From NCBI GenBank assembly GCA_947475765.1, contig CANJMM010000010.1, forward strand, positions 1 through 54,178: a stretch of DNA of 54,178 nucleotides. Direction: 5' to 3'. The notes under the pieces were generated by a model. That model was not told the origin of the DNA. It saw nothing but the letters and a program-made list of their open reading frames with translations, and ran no database searches. Positions 1 to 8,651 of this stretch are shown piece by piece; position 1 is the first letter of the stretch, and each line of letters starts with the position of its first letter. A program made the translations under genes and the position numbers. This DNA comes from Legionellales bacterium (GTDB lineage: Bacteria; Pseudomonadota; Gammaproteobacteria; Berkiellales; Berkiellaceae).

Positions 1-746
1 ATTAAAGGCGCATGATCGGAAAAACGGGTGGTTTTATAAATAGTCGCCGCTTGAATCTTTGCTGCTAGGTCGGGCGTGACGATTTGATAATCAATACGCC
101 ACCCAGTATTATTTTCATAAGCACGACCCCGATTAGACCACCAAGTATATTGTTCTGGCTCTAAATTGATTTGCCTAAACCCATCTACCCAACCCGAAGC
201 CAATAAACTATCGAGCCAAGTACGCTCTTCAGGCAAAAATCCTGAGGTTTTTTGATTGGTACGCCAATTTTTTAAATCAATGGGTTTGTGGGCAATATTC
301 CAATCCCCACACAGAATATAATTTCTACCGCTGCTTAACTGTTTGTTTAAAATAGCCCCATATTTTTCCATGAAAATATATTTTTGCGCTTGCCTGCCTT
401 CACTGCTGGTCCCTGATGGCATATATAAACTCACAATACTAAGCTTTCCAACTTTAACTTCTATATATCGTGCTTCGGTATCGGCTAAGGCAAAACCTAA
501 GGTTGTGATGATTTCATCTGGCTGCCTTTTGCTATAAATCGCCACCCCACTGTAGCCCGGTTTTAAGCCGTCTAAATAAAAAATATGGTAACCCTTAGGA
601 TGAAAAATAGGATCGGTTAGTTGATGAACATGGGCTCGCGTTTCTTGTAAACAAACAAAATCTGCTTCTGTCGTGGCTAACCACTCAAAAAAGCCTTTTT
701 TGGCCGCTGCACGCACCCCATTGACATTCGCCGTTATCACTCGCAT
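1..746 (-). CDS. xthA: Exodeoxyribonuclease III / AP endonuclease, Crc-type (partial, 3' end outside window)
   Basis: About 248 residues are visible; the C-terminus runs off the left edge. The protein belongs to the exonuclease III / EEP superfamily, which cuts DNA at abasic sites and trims 3' ends. It starts MRVITANVNGVRAA and keeps the family's catalytic signatures: CLQET (metal-binding Glu), GDWNIAH (Asp and Asn) and SDHAPL at the edge (Asp-His pair). Its position back-to-back with pyrE is that of crc in Pseudomonas, and the sequence resembles Crc along its length (WL near residue 20, TRA, GFL-ER-WLD, WW, WR-DYQ-LTP). Crc has lost the catalytic residues; this protein retains them, so I call it an active nuclease rather than a translational regulator. 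Only 11 bp separate its start from that of pyrE, so the two promoters must lie inside each other's genes or be shared. Confidence 0.93.
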   Translation of the reverse strand, partial: MRVITANVNGVRAAAKKGFFEWLATTEADFVCLQETRAHVHQLTDPIFHPKGYHIFYLDGLKPGYSGVAIYSKRQPDEIITTLGFALADTEARYIEVKVGKLSIVSLYMPSGTSSEGRQAQKYIFMEKYGAILNKQLSSGRNYILCGDWNIAHKPIDLKNWRTNQKTSGFLPEERTWLDSLLASGWVDGFRQINLEPEQYTWWSNRGRAYENNTGWRIDYQIVTPDLAAKIQAATIYKTTRFSDHAPL

Positions 747-757
747 AGTATCCACCC

Positions 758-1420
758 ATGGAAAATTATCAACGACAGTTTATCAAACTCGCGCTCGAGT
801 ATCACGCCTTAAAATTTGGGGCATTTACCCTAAAATCTGGGCGCGTGAGCCCCTATTTTTTTAATATGGGCGAATTTAAGAGCGGTTTTGCCTTGCAACA
901 ACTGGGTTTATGTTATGCACAAGCCATTCAACAAGCCAAAATAAGCCAAGCATTGGCTTTCGATGGCTTATTTGGCCCCGCCTATAAAGGCATTCCCCTT
1001 GTGGTTGCAACTGCTATAGGCTTAAATCAAGTCGCAAAGCTTGATTTGCCTTATAGTTTTAATCGCAAAGAAGCCAAAACCCACGGGGAAGGAGGCCATA
1101 TTGTTGGCGCCCCCCTTCAAGGCCAAGTGTTAATTATTGACGATGTGATTACCGCAGGAACCGCGGCAAAAGAAGCCATTGATCTCATCCATGCCCATGG
1201 CGCCAAAGTCGCTGGCTTGGTCGTTGCCCTAGATAGACAAGAATGCGCTCCCGAAGACCCATCGCGCTCTGCCATTCAAGCCTTAACCGCGCAATTTAAG
1301 CTGCCTGTTATTAGCTTGGTGACCTTAAGTGACATTATTGCTTATATTCAAGATTCTCCTGATTTTAAAGCCTATTTACCCGCTATTTTAAGTTATCAAA
1401 ATCAATACGGCATAAAATAA
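758..1420 (+). CDS. pyrE: Orotate phosphoribosyltransferase
   Basis: The 220-residue enzyme joins orotate to PRPP, giving orotidine 5'-phosphate in de novo pyrimidine synthesis. The opening MENYQRQFIKLALEY aligns with the start of E. coli PyrE, which fixes the start codon at 758. The substrate signature FTLKSGRVSPYFFN lies at about residues 23-36, the flexible catalytic loop FNRKEAKTHGEGG at 101-113, and the PRPP-binding motif LIIDDVITAGTA at 125-136. Length is normal for the family. It is divergent from the exonuclease III gene with an 11-bp gap, so there is almost no room for a leader of its own. A weak inverted repeat follows the stop. Confidence 0.97.
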   Translation: MENYQRQFIKLALEYHALKFGAFTLKSGRVSPYFFNMGEFKSGFALQQLGLCYAQAIQQAKISQALAFDGLFGPAYKGIPLVVATAIGLNQVAKLDLPYSFNRKEAKTHGEGGHIVGAPLQGQVLIIDDVITAGTAAKEAIDLIHAHGAKVAGLVVALDRQECAPEDPSRSAIQALTAQFKLPVISLVTLSDIIAYIQDSPDFKAYLPAILSYQNQYGIK

Positions 1421-1422
1421 TT

Positions 1423-1442
1423 AACTGAAAATTTATTCAGTT
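1423..1442 (+). terminator. Weak hairpin after pyrE
   Basis: Arms AACTGAA (1423-1429) and TTCAGTT (1436-1442) form a perfect 7-bp stem with a 6-base loop just past the pyrE stop. The following bases are T-rich but not a clean T run, so terminator strength is doubtful. Confidence 0.4.
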
Positions 1443-1539
1443 GATTTAGCTTTGATTTAAATGTTAGATTGTTAACTAAGGTCTATTTTCTAAGCTCTGC
1501 CTAAGCGCTTTGAGCAGCTTGAGCAGTCGGGGGTAAATC

Positions 1540-2013
1540 ATGTTAACTCTAAGACGTTTTATTTTATGCAGTTTATCTTTAAGCCTATTCAGCATAAGCT
1601 TTTGCATCCCCATTGCCCGAGCAGATAAAATGCCTACTACTACTATTACCACCACTTATGACTGTATTATGCCTGAAACAGGTGAACATTATTTAACGAA
1701 TGTACAAGCCAGTATCCCAAAAGACTGCACGCACCTCAAGATTAAAACCTTTACGCTGCCTCGTTCCGAAGTAAATGGCCCAAGGGCCACAGAAGCAGCA
1801 CCATTACACACCCAAAATCCGGCCTTATCTGAGCAGCGCTTATCTGATAGCTTATCTGGCAGTTTATCTGGCCTCTTTGAAGATAATCGTCAAGATAAAT
1901 GTTTTGCCTATCAATCTCGAATAGCAGAAGCACGTGCAGACAGAAAAAATGATGTCAAACTAAACCGTCAAATACAACGCGATTTAAGCCAAATGCAATA
2001 TTATTGCCGATAA
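1540..2013 (+). CDS. Exported protein, possibly DUF4124-like
   Basis: The 157-residue protein has a clear Sec signal peptide: basic MLTLRR, a hydrophobic stretch to about residue 24, and a likely cut after ARA near residue 28. The mature part begins with YDCIMPETGEHYLTNV, which has the shape of the DUF4124 module (aromatic-x-Cys, a turn, then Tyr-Leu/Phe-Ser/Thr) found in many gammaproteobacterial periplasmic proteins. After a low-complexity Ser/Leu/Gly stretch (SDSLSGSLSGLF) encoded by a short tandem repeat, the C-terminal 40 residues are charged and helical and hold two more cysteines. I do not recognise a function. It stands alone between pyrE and algC, convergent with the latter with a gap of only 4 bp. 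Confidence 0.7.
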   Translation: MLTLRRFILCSLSLSLFSISFCIPIARADKMPTTTITTTYDCIMPETGEHYLTNVQASIPKDCTHLKIKTFTLPRSEVNGPRATEAAPLHTQNPALSEQRLSDSLSGSLSGLFEDNRQDKCFAYQSRIAEARADRKNDVKLNRQIQRDLSQMQYYCR

Positions 2014-2017
2014 GCAC

Positions 2018-3466
2018 CTAAAAATCAAAGCGTAAACTGGGCTCTATTTTTTCCATGGCTTGTTTGAAAAAAGATTGTATGGTGAACAATGCTGCCTCTG
2101 TCACTGCCTCAAATCTTAACACTAAATTTGGTGTGGTATTGGACGCCCTCACTAAGCCCCACCCTGTAGGCCATTCTATTCTTAGGCCATCAATAGTAAT
2201 CATTTGAATAGGCTTAAAATTAATATCAAGCTTAGCGTCAGTATCGGCCCTATTGAGCAATAAAGCTTTTTTTAATTGTTCTATAAAAATAAATTTTTGT
2301 GCATCGGGAAGGGCAATATTTATTTCAGGGGTACTGATGGCATTGGGCAGCTGCGCAAATACTTCAGATGCAGATACAGGAGACTCTGCTAAAATTTCAA
2401 GTAAACGGCAAGCCGCATAAATCGCGTCATCGAAACCATACCATCTATCTTGAAAGAAAAAATGACCGCTCATTTCTCCGCCCAATAAAGCCCCGCTGGA
2501 TTTCATTTTGGCTTTCATAAAAGAATGGCCCGTTTGACTCATTGTCGCGATGCCCCCTGCCTTTTGAATCACGTCGCTTAAATGCGAGGAACATTTTACA
2601 TCGTAAATGATTTCTGCGCCGGGTTGTTTGGCTAAAATAGCCTGTGCATAAAGCATTAACACTCTGTCTGGCCAAATGATTTCCCCTTGGTTGGTGACCA
2701 CGCCTAATCTGTCCCCGTCTCCATCAAAAGCTAAGCCAATATCCGCTTTATGATGCCTCACTGCTTGAATTAACGCTTGTAAATTTTCAGGGCGACTGGG
2801 GTCTGGGTGATGATTAGGGAAGTTGCCATCTACCTCACAAAACAGCGGGATCACTTCACAATTAAGCTGCTCTACTAAGGCTGGAGCCAGTTTCCCTGCA
2901 ATGCCATTACCGCAATCTATCACTACTTTTAATTTTAAATTTAATTTTAAATTTAATTTTTGAATATTATTCAGTATGGCTTGAGTATAATCTGGGATAA
3001 TATTTTTGGTTTCATACTGGCCTTGGCCTATGGCAAATTGCCCTTGGCAAATTCGGGCATATAAATCTAAAATGCCCTCGCCTGATAAAGTCTGACCGGC
3101 AATGACGATTTTTAAGCCATTATAATTAGGGGGATTATGACTGCCTGTCAGCATGACGCCAGAAGCACAAGCAGCATGAGCGCCCATATAAACCAGCGGC
3201 GTGGGGACCATGCCAATATCTATTACTCCAATGCCTGTAGATAACAAACCTTGACATAAAGCATGGGACAAGCGCTCTCCCGACAAACGCCCATCTCGAC
3301 CTATCACAATATCCGTTTGTGCTTGAGATAAGGCCACGGTGCCTATGGCTTTTCCTATTAAGCGAACGGTTGCTTCTGTGAGGCCTTTACTGGGATCATC
3401 GACTACGCCACGAATATCATACGCTCTAAAAATATCAGCAGAAACCGATGAAAAAGCCATGCTCAC
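2018..3466 (-). CDS. algC: Phosphomannomutase/phosphoglucomutase
   Basis: The 482-residue alpha-D-phosphohexomutase interconverts mannose or glucose 6- and 1-phosphates, feeding LPS, exopolysaccharide and GDP-mannose synthesis. Its family landmarks are in order: the phosphoserine loop TGSHNPPNYNGLK (Ser about 109), the metal loop DGDGDR (about 248-253), the sugar loop GGEMSGH, and the phosphate-binding RASNTTP near the C-terminus. It forms an algC-dut-coaBC block read leftward, as in Pseudomonas. A second in-frame ATG lies two codons inside the annotated start; either could be used. At about residues 171-180 a run of alternating Leu-Lys/Asn is encoded by a 12-bp tandem repeat. manB is the alternative name; the sequence alone does not settle mannose versus glucose preference. 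Confidence 0.93.
   Translation of the reverse strand: MSMAFSSVSADIFRAYDIRGVVDDPSKGLTEATVRLIGKAIGTVALSQAQTDIVIGRDGRLSGERLSHALCQGLLSTGIGVIDIGMVPTPLVYMGAHAACASGVMLTGSHNPPNYNGLKIVIAGQTLSGEGILDLYARICQGQFAIGQGQYETKNIIPDYTQAILNNIQKLNLKLNLKLKVVIDCGNGIAGKLAPALVEQLNCEVIPLFCEVDGNFPNHHPDPSRPENLQALIQAVRHHKADIGLAFDGDGDRLGVVTNQGEIIWPDRVLMLYAQAILAKQPGAEIIYDVKCSSHLSDVIQKAGGIATMSQTGHSFMKAKMKSSGALLGGEMSGHFFFQDRWYGFDDAIYAACRLLEILAESPVSASEVFAQLPNAISTPEINIALPDAQKFIFIEQLKKALLLNRADTDAKLDINFKPIQMITIDGLRIEWPTGWGLVRASNTTPNLVLRFEAVTEAALFTIQSFFKQAMEKIEPSLRFDF
2931..2961. repeat. 12-bp tandem repeat inside algC
   Basis: The unit AATTTTAAATTT occurs twice in full plus a partial third copy. It is in frame and encodes the Leu-Lys/Leu-Asn stretch of the mutase. 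Confidence 0.8.
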
Positions 3467-3506
3467 TTATCCCTAATTTAATTTTATTTATCATTTTATT
3501 TATAAT

Positions 3507-3962
3507 TTAATGTCTTCCTGTGTGACCAAAACCACCGGCCCCTCTTTGTGAATGATCAAAAGCTTCGACTAATTCAAAATCGGCTCTTATCACAGGCACA
3601 ATCACTAATTGTGCAATACGTTCACCCACTTCAATGGTAAAAGGCATTTGGCCTCTATTCCAACAAGAAATCATCAGTTGGCCTTGATAATCTGAATCGA
3701 TTAAGCCCGTTAAATTCCCAAGCACAATCCCATGTTTATGGCCTAAACCTGAACGGGGTAAAATCATGGCGCAATACTGTTGATTTTCTAAATGAATGGC
3801 CAAGCCTGTTGGCAATAATTCGGTTTGGCCTGGTAATAAAGTAATAGGCTTATCTGTACAAGCCCTTAAATCTAAGCCTGCTGATCCATCGGTGGCATAT
3901 TTAGGCAAAGCAATATCATGACCCAACCTGGGATCTAAAATTTTAAGTTTTACTTTTAGCAT
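3507..3962 (-). CDS. dut: dUTP diphosphatase
   Basis: The 151-residue trimeric dUTPase hydrolyses dUTP to dUMP, keeping uracil out of DNA and supplying the thymidylate precursor. All five conserved motifs are visible: [29 protein letters not shown] with its catalytic Asp, the stretch ending ERIAQLVI, and the C-terminal flap [12 protein letters not shown]. Length is normal. It overlaps the end of coaBC by 7 bp, so the two are translationally coupled; the coaBC-dut pairing is widespread in proteobacteria. Confidence 0.97.
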   Translation of the reverse strand: MLKVKLKILDPRLGHDIALPKYATDGSAGLDLRACTDKPITLLPGQTELLPTGLAIHLENQQYCAMILPRSGLGHKHGIVLGNLTGLIDSDYQGQLMISCWNRGQMPFTIEVGERIAQLVIVPVIRADFELVEAFDHSQRGAGGFGHTGRH

Positions 3963-5311
3963 GCGGTTTCTCTCTTATTACTTTTTATCTCAAAATGTTT
4001 CAAAATAATCGCCTCTAATTGTTTGGCAATCTCAATTTTAGGGGCTTTTTGCAAAATAATTGGGGGCTGTTTTTGCGTGTCTTTACATAAAACCGTCACC
4101 GCATTATCCTCTTGTTCAAAAGCAATGTCTGCTTGTAACTGATTTAAGACTATCATATCTAATTTTTTGTGCCTCAGTTTTTGCTCGGCATAGGCCAATG
4201 CCTGTTCTTTAGGGGCGGTCTCTAAAGCAAAGCCTACACAGTAATCTGGTCTGCGTAATAATTTATCTGATTTATCTGATTTATCTGATTTATCTGATTT
4301 ATCTGATTTATCTGATTTATCTGATTTATCTGATTTATCTGACACGCTCGCCAATATATCCCTATTTTCTTCACATTCTAACGTGAGCAGAGAAGATAAA
4401 GCTACCGACTTTTTACGTTTTTCTAAACTAGGAGACTTAACTTTAAAGTCACTCACTGCAGCAACGGAAATAAAAATCACTTTTTTTTGTTGTCTAAATA
4501 AATCATTTAGCACTTCGTGAACCTTATCGTACATTTCTTGTGCCGTCTGAATGGCGCAAACTTGCGTAACCTGTAAAGGCGGGCTTAAGGAGACCGGTCC
4601 ATGAATTAAAGAAACCGCATACCCTGATTGACTGAACACCTCGGCTAAAGCAAAGCCCATTTTGCCTGAACTGCGATTGCTGATATATCGCACCGGATCA
4701 ATAGGCTCTTGTGTAGGCCCTGCGGTAATCACAAAATGTAAATCTTTATCTATTTTATCTATTTTATTTACCGCGCATATGAGCTGTTCTAGCAGCTCAA
4801 GAGGCTCTAGCATCCGCCCTTTGCCCCATTCTCCACAAGCCTGCTCGCCTACGCCTGGGCCCAAAATTTTTACCCCTCTTTGCTTTAAGAGGGCCACATT
4901 ATTTTGGGTGGCAAGATGGTGCCACATTTGTTGATTCATCGCAGGGGCAACATACAAAGGCGCCGTGCTGACCAAACATAACGTACTCAATAAATCTGGC
5001 GCCAAGCCATGGGCCAGTTGGGCCAAACAATGGGCAGTAGCGGGGGCAATGATAATCAGATCGGCCCAGCGTGCTAACTCGATATGCCCCATGCCCGACT
5101 CGAGTTCTCCTTCAAGCAGTTGTGTATACACTGGTTTATGGGTTAAGGCCTGAAAAGTTAAAGGCCTAATAAAGGCTTGGGCCGAATGGGTCATGATAAC
5201 TTGAACGCTTGCGCCGGCTTTTAGCAATAATCGACATAATTCTGCTGATTTATAGGCTGCAATGCCGCCTGTTACCCCTAATAGAATTTTTTTGTGTTCA
5301 AATAGCCGCAT
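3956..5311 (-). CDS. coaBC: Bifunctional phosphopantothenoylcysteine decarboxylase / phosphopantothenate-cysteine ligase
   Basis: The 451-residue bifunctional enzyme performs steps two and three of coenzyme A synthesis. The N-terminal CoaC flavoprotein domain (about 1-185) has [10 protein letters not shown], the active-site His 76 in GHIELA, the substrate motif APAMNQQMW, and the flap cysteine in GEQACGEWG (about residue 159). The C-terminal CoaB domain begins [15 protein letters not shown] and includes SNRSSGKMG. Between [10 protein letters not shown] and [13 protein letters not shown] the protein carries nine Asp-Lys-Ser triplets in a row, in a loop that is normally short. The catalytic motifs on both sides are intact, so the expansion is probably tolerated. 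It is the first gene of the coaBC-dut-algC run and is divergent from ubiC. Confidence 0.96.
   Translation of the reverse strand: MRLFEHKKILLGVTGGIAAYKSAELCRLLLKAGASVQVIMTHSAQAFIRPLTFQALTHKPVYTQLLEGELESGMGHIELARWADLIIIAPATAHCLAQLAHGLAPDLLSTLCLVSTAPLYVAPAMNQQMWHHLATQNNVALLKQRGVKILGPGVGEQACGEWGKGRMLEPLELLEQLICAVNKIDKIDKDLHFVITAGPTQEPIDPVRYISNRSSGKMGFALAEVFSQSGYAVSLIHGPVSLSPPLQVTQVCAIQTAQEMYDKVHEVLNDLFRQQKKVIFISVAAVSDFKVKSPSLEKRKKSVALSSLLTLECEENRDILASVSDKSDKSDKSDKSDKSDKSDKSDKSDKLLRRPDYCVGFALETAPKEQALAYAEQKLRHKKLDMIVLNQLQADIAFEQEDNAVTVLCKDTQKQPPIILQKAPKIEIAKQLEAIILKHFEIKSNKRETAC
4262..4342. repeat. 9-bp tandem repeat, nine perfect copies, in coaBC
   Basis: The unit TTTATCTGA is repeated nine times without a mismatch (81 bp). 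It is in frame on the minus strand and encodes (Asp-Lys-Ser)9. The perfect identity indicates a recent or still changing expansion. Confidence 0.97.
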
Positions 5312-5426
5312 ATGCTGTTCAAGCCCTAAAATTTAAATTAAAAAGCCATAAAGATAACATTTTCTTAAACCAAAATCTATCTGTTATTATCTGCTTATCT
5401 TATTAAGATATTAACACAGGTAGCAC

Positions 5427-5984
5427 ATGGCTTTTATTCTCCCATTTTGGCAAACTGACTATCATGCGCTTATACCCGCACCCCTTGAGCCTCTTAGCCA
5501 TTGGCTCAATACCCCTATTTTAAGCCATGCTTTAAGAAAAATAGACCCTAATCTCAGGCTTAAGCTTATCGCTCAAGCCATCAATAGCCCCCATCCAGAT
5601 GAAGCTCAAAAACTTAATCTGGACTTAAGTGTTTTGCCGCTCACTTTGCCTCTTATTCGACAAGTGTGTATTGGTTCGGCTGATTATACTTATCTTTATT
5701 GCCGAGTCGTTATCCCTACTCCGCTTTATCAACAAGAACAAGAAACGTTTGATGGCTTGGGGGATCGCTTTATTGGAGAAACCTTGCTCTATCATCAACC
5801 CAATGTGCGCCGCAGTCTTTTTGAGTATGCCGTACTCAAGCCTGAACAGACGCTTTATCAAGAAGCCTTACAACATGCCATAACGCCCCCTTCGCAATTT
5901 TATGCTAGGCGATCGCTATTTTACTTGCCTATTTTACCCTTACTGATTACTGAGGTGTTTATCCATGCGTTCATGCCTAGTTGA
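5427..5984 (+). CDS. ubiC: Chorismate lyase
   Basis: The 185-residue protein matches UbiC, which splits chorismate into 4-hydroxybenzoate and pyruvate, the first committed step of ubiquinone synthesis. UbiC-like landmarks: IRQVCIGSADYTYLYCRVVIP (about 77-97; substrate-binding Arg), LGDRFIGETL followed by an RR pair, and the C-terminal YARRSLFYLPILPLLITEV with the conserved Glu near 176 followed by a short hydrophobic end. The family is divergent and the identification rests on these spaced motifs. It overlaps the next gene, pabB, by 20 bp, giving a two-gene operon whose products both consume chorismate. Confidence 0.87.
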   Translation: MAFILPFWQTDYHALIPAPLEPLSHWLNTPILSHALRKIDPNLRLKLIAQAINSPHPDEAQKLNLDLSVLPLTLPLIRQVCIGSADYTYLYCRVVIPTPLYQQEQETFDGLGDRFIGETLLYHQPNVRRSLFEYAVLKPEQTLYQEALQHAITPPSQFYARRSLFYLPILPLLITEVFIHAFMPS

Positions 5985-7380
5985 AGAAATTTATACAAGC
6001 GATCCTTTGGCCCTGTTTCATCATTTTTCAGAAACAGCGGGATCTATATGGCTAGATTCAAGCAAATATGATCCCACATTAGGCCGTTATAGTTTTATAG
6101 GCCTGTCTCCTTTTTTATGGCTCACCAGTAAAAATGGCCAGGTGATTTTATCCGAGGAGAAACAGCGTCACCCGACTATTTTAGAAAATGCCTGTCCTTT
6201 TAATTTATTACAAAAGCAGTTAGCCCGTTTTCCTCTTGAGACATTAACCGACTTACCGCCTTTTCAAACTGGGGCTGCTGGCTTATTTAGCTATGATTTG
6301 GTGCACCATTTAGAAAACATTCCGGATTTTAACAAAGATGATATGGGTTTTTTTGATATGGCCATAGGGTTTTATGATTTAATCTTGGCTTTTGATCATC
6401 TTTTAAATAAAACCTATATTTTTTCAAGTGGTTACCCTGAGCTTGACTTAACAGCCCGTAAACAACGCGCTCAAAATCGACGCGATTGGCTTTTAACTGA
6501 AATTGCGCACCTAAGCCCTCCCCCTGAACCCAGCTGCGTTAAATTAAACGCTCAGCTTATTGTTTCTAATTTCAGCCAAGCTGACTATATAAAAGCCGTA
6601 GAAAAAACACAAGGCTATATTTTAGCCGGCGATATTTTTGAAGGCACCGTGTCTCAAAGATTTAAGGCTAGCCTTCCAGATGGCCTTAGCCCCTATGATT
6701 TATATTTACGCCTTAGAAAAATCAACCCGGCTCCTTTTTCAGGTTATTTTAATCTTGACACACATCAAATTATTGCCTCTGCCTCCCCTGAACGCTTTTT
6801 AAAATTAAATCATACTTTAGTCGAAACGCGCCCCATAAAAGGCACCCGGCCCAGAGGCAAAAATCCACAAGAAGATAAAGCGTTACTTAACGAATTAAAA
6901 GCCAGTGAAAAAGATAGGGCTGAAAATATCATGATAGTAGATTTAATGCGAAATGATTTATCCCGTGTGTGCCTTCCCCATAGTGTTAAAGTACCTCAAT
7001 TATGCGAAATTGAAACCTACCCTAGTGTGCATCATTTGGTTTCAGTGGTTCAAGGCAAATTACAGCCTGATTTAGGGCCTATTGATTTATTAAGGGCCAC
7101 TTTTCCTGGGGGATCGATTACAGGGGCGCCTAAAATTCGGGCCATGAGTATTATCAGCGAAATTGAGCCCACTTCACGCGGGCCCTATACGGGCAATCTA
7201 GGCTATATTGGCTTTGATGGACAGCTAGACTTATCGATTTTAATTCGCAGTTTTTGCTTAAAAGATAAACAAGTGACTTTTCAAGTAGGGGGCGCTGTGG
7301 TTTTAGATTCAGAGCCAGCCGCAGAATATGCTGAAACTTTAGTTAAGGCAAAAAGCCTAATGGCCGCATTAGTGGAATAA
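5965..7380 (+). CDS. pabB: Aminodeoxychorismate synthase component I
   Basis: The 471-residue protein belongs to the chorismate-utilising TrpE/PabB family. The decisive residue is Lys in PIKGT (about 290-294): PabB has this nucleophilic Lys where TrpE has Ala (PIAGT). Other motifs are SASPERFL, the metal-binding region ASEKDRAENIMIVDLMRND, and GGSITGAPKIRAM. The product, 4-amino-4-deoxychorismate, goes to folate; the glutamine amidotransferase partner PabA is not in this window. The gene overlaps ubiC by 20 bp, so it is probably translationally coupled to it. Confidence 0.93.
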   Translation: MRSCLVEEIYTSDPLALFHHFSETAGSIWLDSSKYDPTLGRYSFIGLSPFLWLTSKNGQVILSEEKQRHPTILENACPFNLLQKQLARFPLETLTDLPPFQTGAAGLFSYDLVHHLENIPDFNKDDMGFFDMAIGFYDLILAFDHLLNKTYIFSSGYPELDLTARKQRAQNRRDWLLTEIAHLSPPPEPSCVKLNAQLIVSNFSQADYIKAVEKTQGYILAGDIFEGTVSQRFKASLPDGLSPYDLYLRLRKINPAPFSGYFNLDTHQIIASASPERFLKLNHTLVETRPIKGTRPRGKNPQEDKALLNELKASEKDRAENIMIVDLMRNDLSRVCLPHSVKVPQLCEIETYPSVHHLVSVVQGKLQPDLGPIDLLRATFPGGSITGAPKIRAMSIISEIEPTSRGPYTGNLGYIGFDGQLDLSILIRSFCLKDKQVTFQVGGAVVLDSEPAAEYAETLVKAKSLMAALVE

Positions 7381-7395
7381 GCCTGGGCTTTTTAT

Positions 7396-7424
7396 ATATT
7401 TTTATATTTTTATATTTTTATATT
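7396..7424. repeat. 8-bp tandem repeat at the cca 3' end
   Basis: The unit ATATTTTT occurs 3.6 times, spanning the cca stop codon and its last codons (Tyr-Lys-Asn-Ile-Lys-Ile). It lies in the short convergent gap between pabB and cca. Confidence 0.8.
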
Positions 7425-8649
7425 CATGCATTGCTTGATTAATTTCGACTATACGTGCTTTTTTTATGGCGTTTTTAATATTCAGGCCAGTGGGCTCGGC
7501 TAATTGCGCAATGATTTCTGCAGGCTTCACCTGCGTGGCGGCTTGAAATAAGGCGCTTAAATAAGCTGCTTGCCCATAAGGCTTTTGTTCAAAACCCAGC
7601 CTACCTTTTGAATCTGCCGTACACGCCAATAAAAACCAGGCGAGTTTTTGAGCTTGCCTAAAACAATCCCCTGCTTCAAACAATTTTAAAACCGTACTGG
7701 CTTTTAACTCAAACGCTTTATGCGACAGACCATGATATTCTGCTACATAAACAGCCGTATCTCTTAGCATATTGGGTATTTTTAATCGCTGACAAAGCTG
7801 CAAGGTGACTCTTTTGCTGCGCATTTCATGGCCATGGTGACTCGGTAAAATCGATTGGGGCGTTTGCGCTTTGCCCAAATCATGGCACAAAGCTGCAAAC
7901 CTAACGGGCAATTCTTGCGATAGCATCGCTGCTTGCTGCAAAACCATTTCTAAATGCACACCGCAATCTATTTCGGGATGATAGGCTGCCACCTGAGGCA
8001 CGCCATATAAATTATCTATTTCAGGAAAAATAACGTTCAAGGCCCCACAAGATCTTAATACTTGGAAGTACACTTCTGGGTTAGGCTCTAATAAAGCGCG
8101 CGCGGTTTCTTTCCATACGCGCTCTGGCGTTAAGGCGTTTACTTCGCCAGCTTGAACCATTTGTGTCATGAGTAAATAAGTTTCCGCTGCCACACTAAAC
8201 CCTAAGCAATGATAGCGTGCGGCAAATCGCGCGACTCTTAAAATACGAACGGGATCTTCTTGAAAAGCGCTCGTGATGTGCCTTAATTTTTTTTGGGCTA
8301 AATCTGCCAAACCATGATAGGGATCAATTATTTTTTGTGAGGCTGTATCTTGAGCCATGGCATTGATAGTGAGATCGCGTCTTGATAAATCTTCTTCGAG
8401 GGTCACCGAGCCATCATAGACAAAATCAAAGCCATGATACCCTGGGGCTGTTTTTCGCTCAACCCTGGCCAAAGCATATTCTTCTTGGGTTTCAGGATGC
8501 AAAAAAACGGGGAAATCTTTTCCCACCGAACGGTAGCCTAATTGTTCTAGTGCTTGAGGACTGGCCCCTACCACAACCCAATCACGCTCTAACACTGGCC
8601 GACCCAATAATTTATCTCGGATGGCGCCGCCTACTAAATATATTTTCAT
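7402..8649 (-). CDS. cca: CCA-adding tRNA nucleotidyltransferase with HD domain
   Basis: The 415-residue multifunctional enzyme adds or repairs the 3' CCA of tRNAs. The N-terminal class II nucleotidyltransferase head has MKIYLVGGAIRDKLLG, the LTINAMA loop at about 95-101 and RRDLT; the C-terminal HD phosphohydrolase has RFAALCHDLGK (about 247-257). One oddity is the catalytic metal-binding pair, Asp21-x-Asp23 in E. coli: here it is Glu21-Arg-Asp23 (GAG codon). Acidity is kept, so activity is likely, but the change is uncommon in this position. The downstream neighbour on the same strand is rsmD, whose stop lies 2 bp from the cca start. Confidence 0.95.
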   Translation of the reverse strand: MKIYLVGGAIRDKLLGRPVLERDWVVVGASPQALEQLGYRSVGKDFPVFLHPETQEEYALARVERKTAPGYHGFDFVYDGSVTLEEDLSRRDLTINAMAQDTASQKIIDPYHGLADLAQKKLRHITSAFQEDPVRILRVARFAARYHCLGFSVAAETYLLMTQMVQAGEVNALTPERVWKETARALLEPNPEVYFQVLRSCGALNVIFPEIDNLYGVPQVAAYHPEIDCGVHLEMVLQQAAMLSQELPVRFAALCHDLGKAQTPQSILPSHHGHEMRSKRVTLQLCQRLKIPNMLRDTAVYVAEYHGLSHKAFELKASTVLKLFEAGDCFRQAQKLAWFLLACTADSKGRLGFEQKPYGQAAYLSALFQAATQVKPAEIIAQLAEPTGLNIKNAIKKARIVEINQAMHEYKNIKI

Positions 8650-8651
8650 GC

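Noticed and set aside
4262-4342. A CRISPR-like array (regular repeats)
   Set aside because: The units are 9 bp with no spacers, and they sit in frame in coaBC; it is a simple tandem repeat. The same applies to the other arrays listed.
5965-7380. Anthranilate synthase component I (trpE)
   Set aside because: The residue after Pro-Ile in the substrate motif is Lys (PIKGT), the PabB signature, and there is no trpG, trpD or trp leader nearby.
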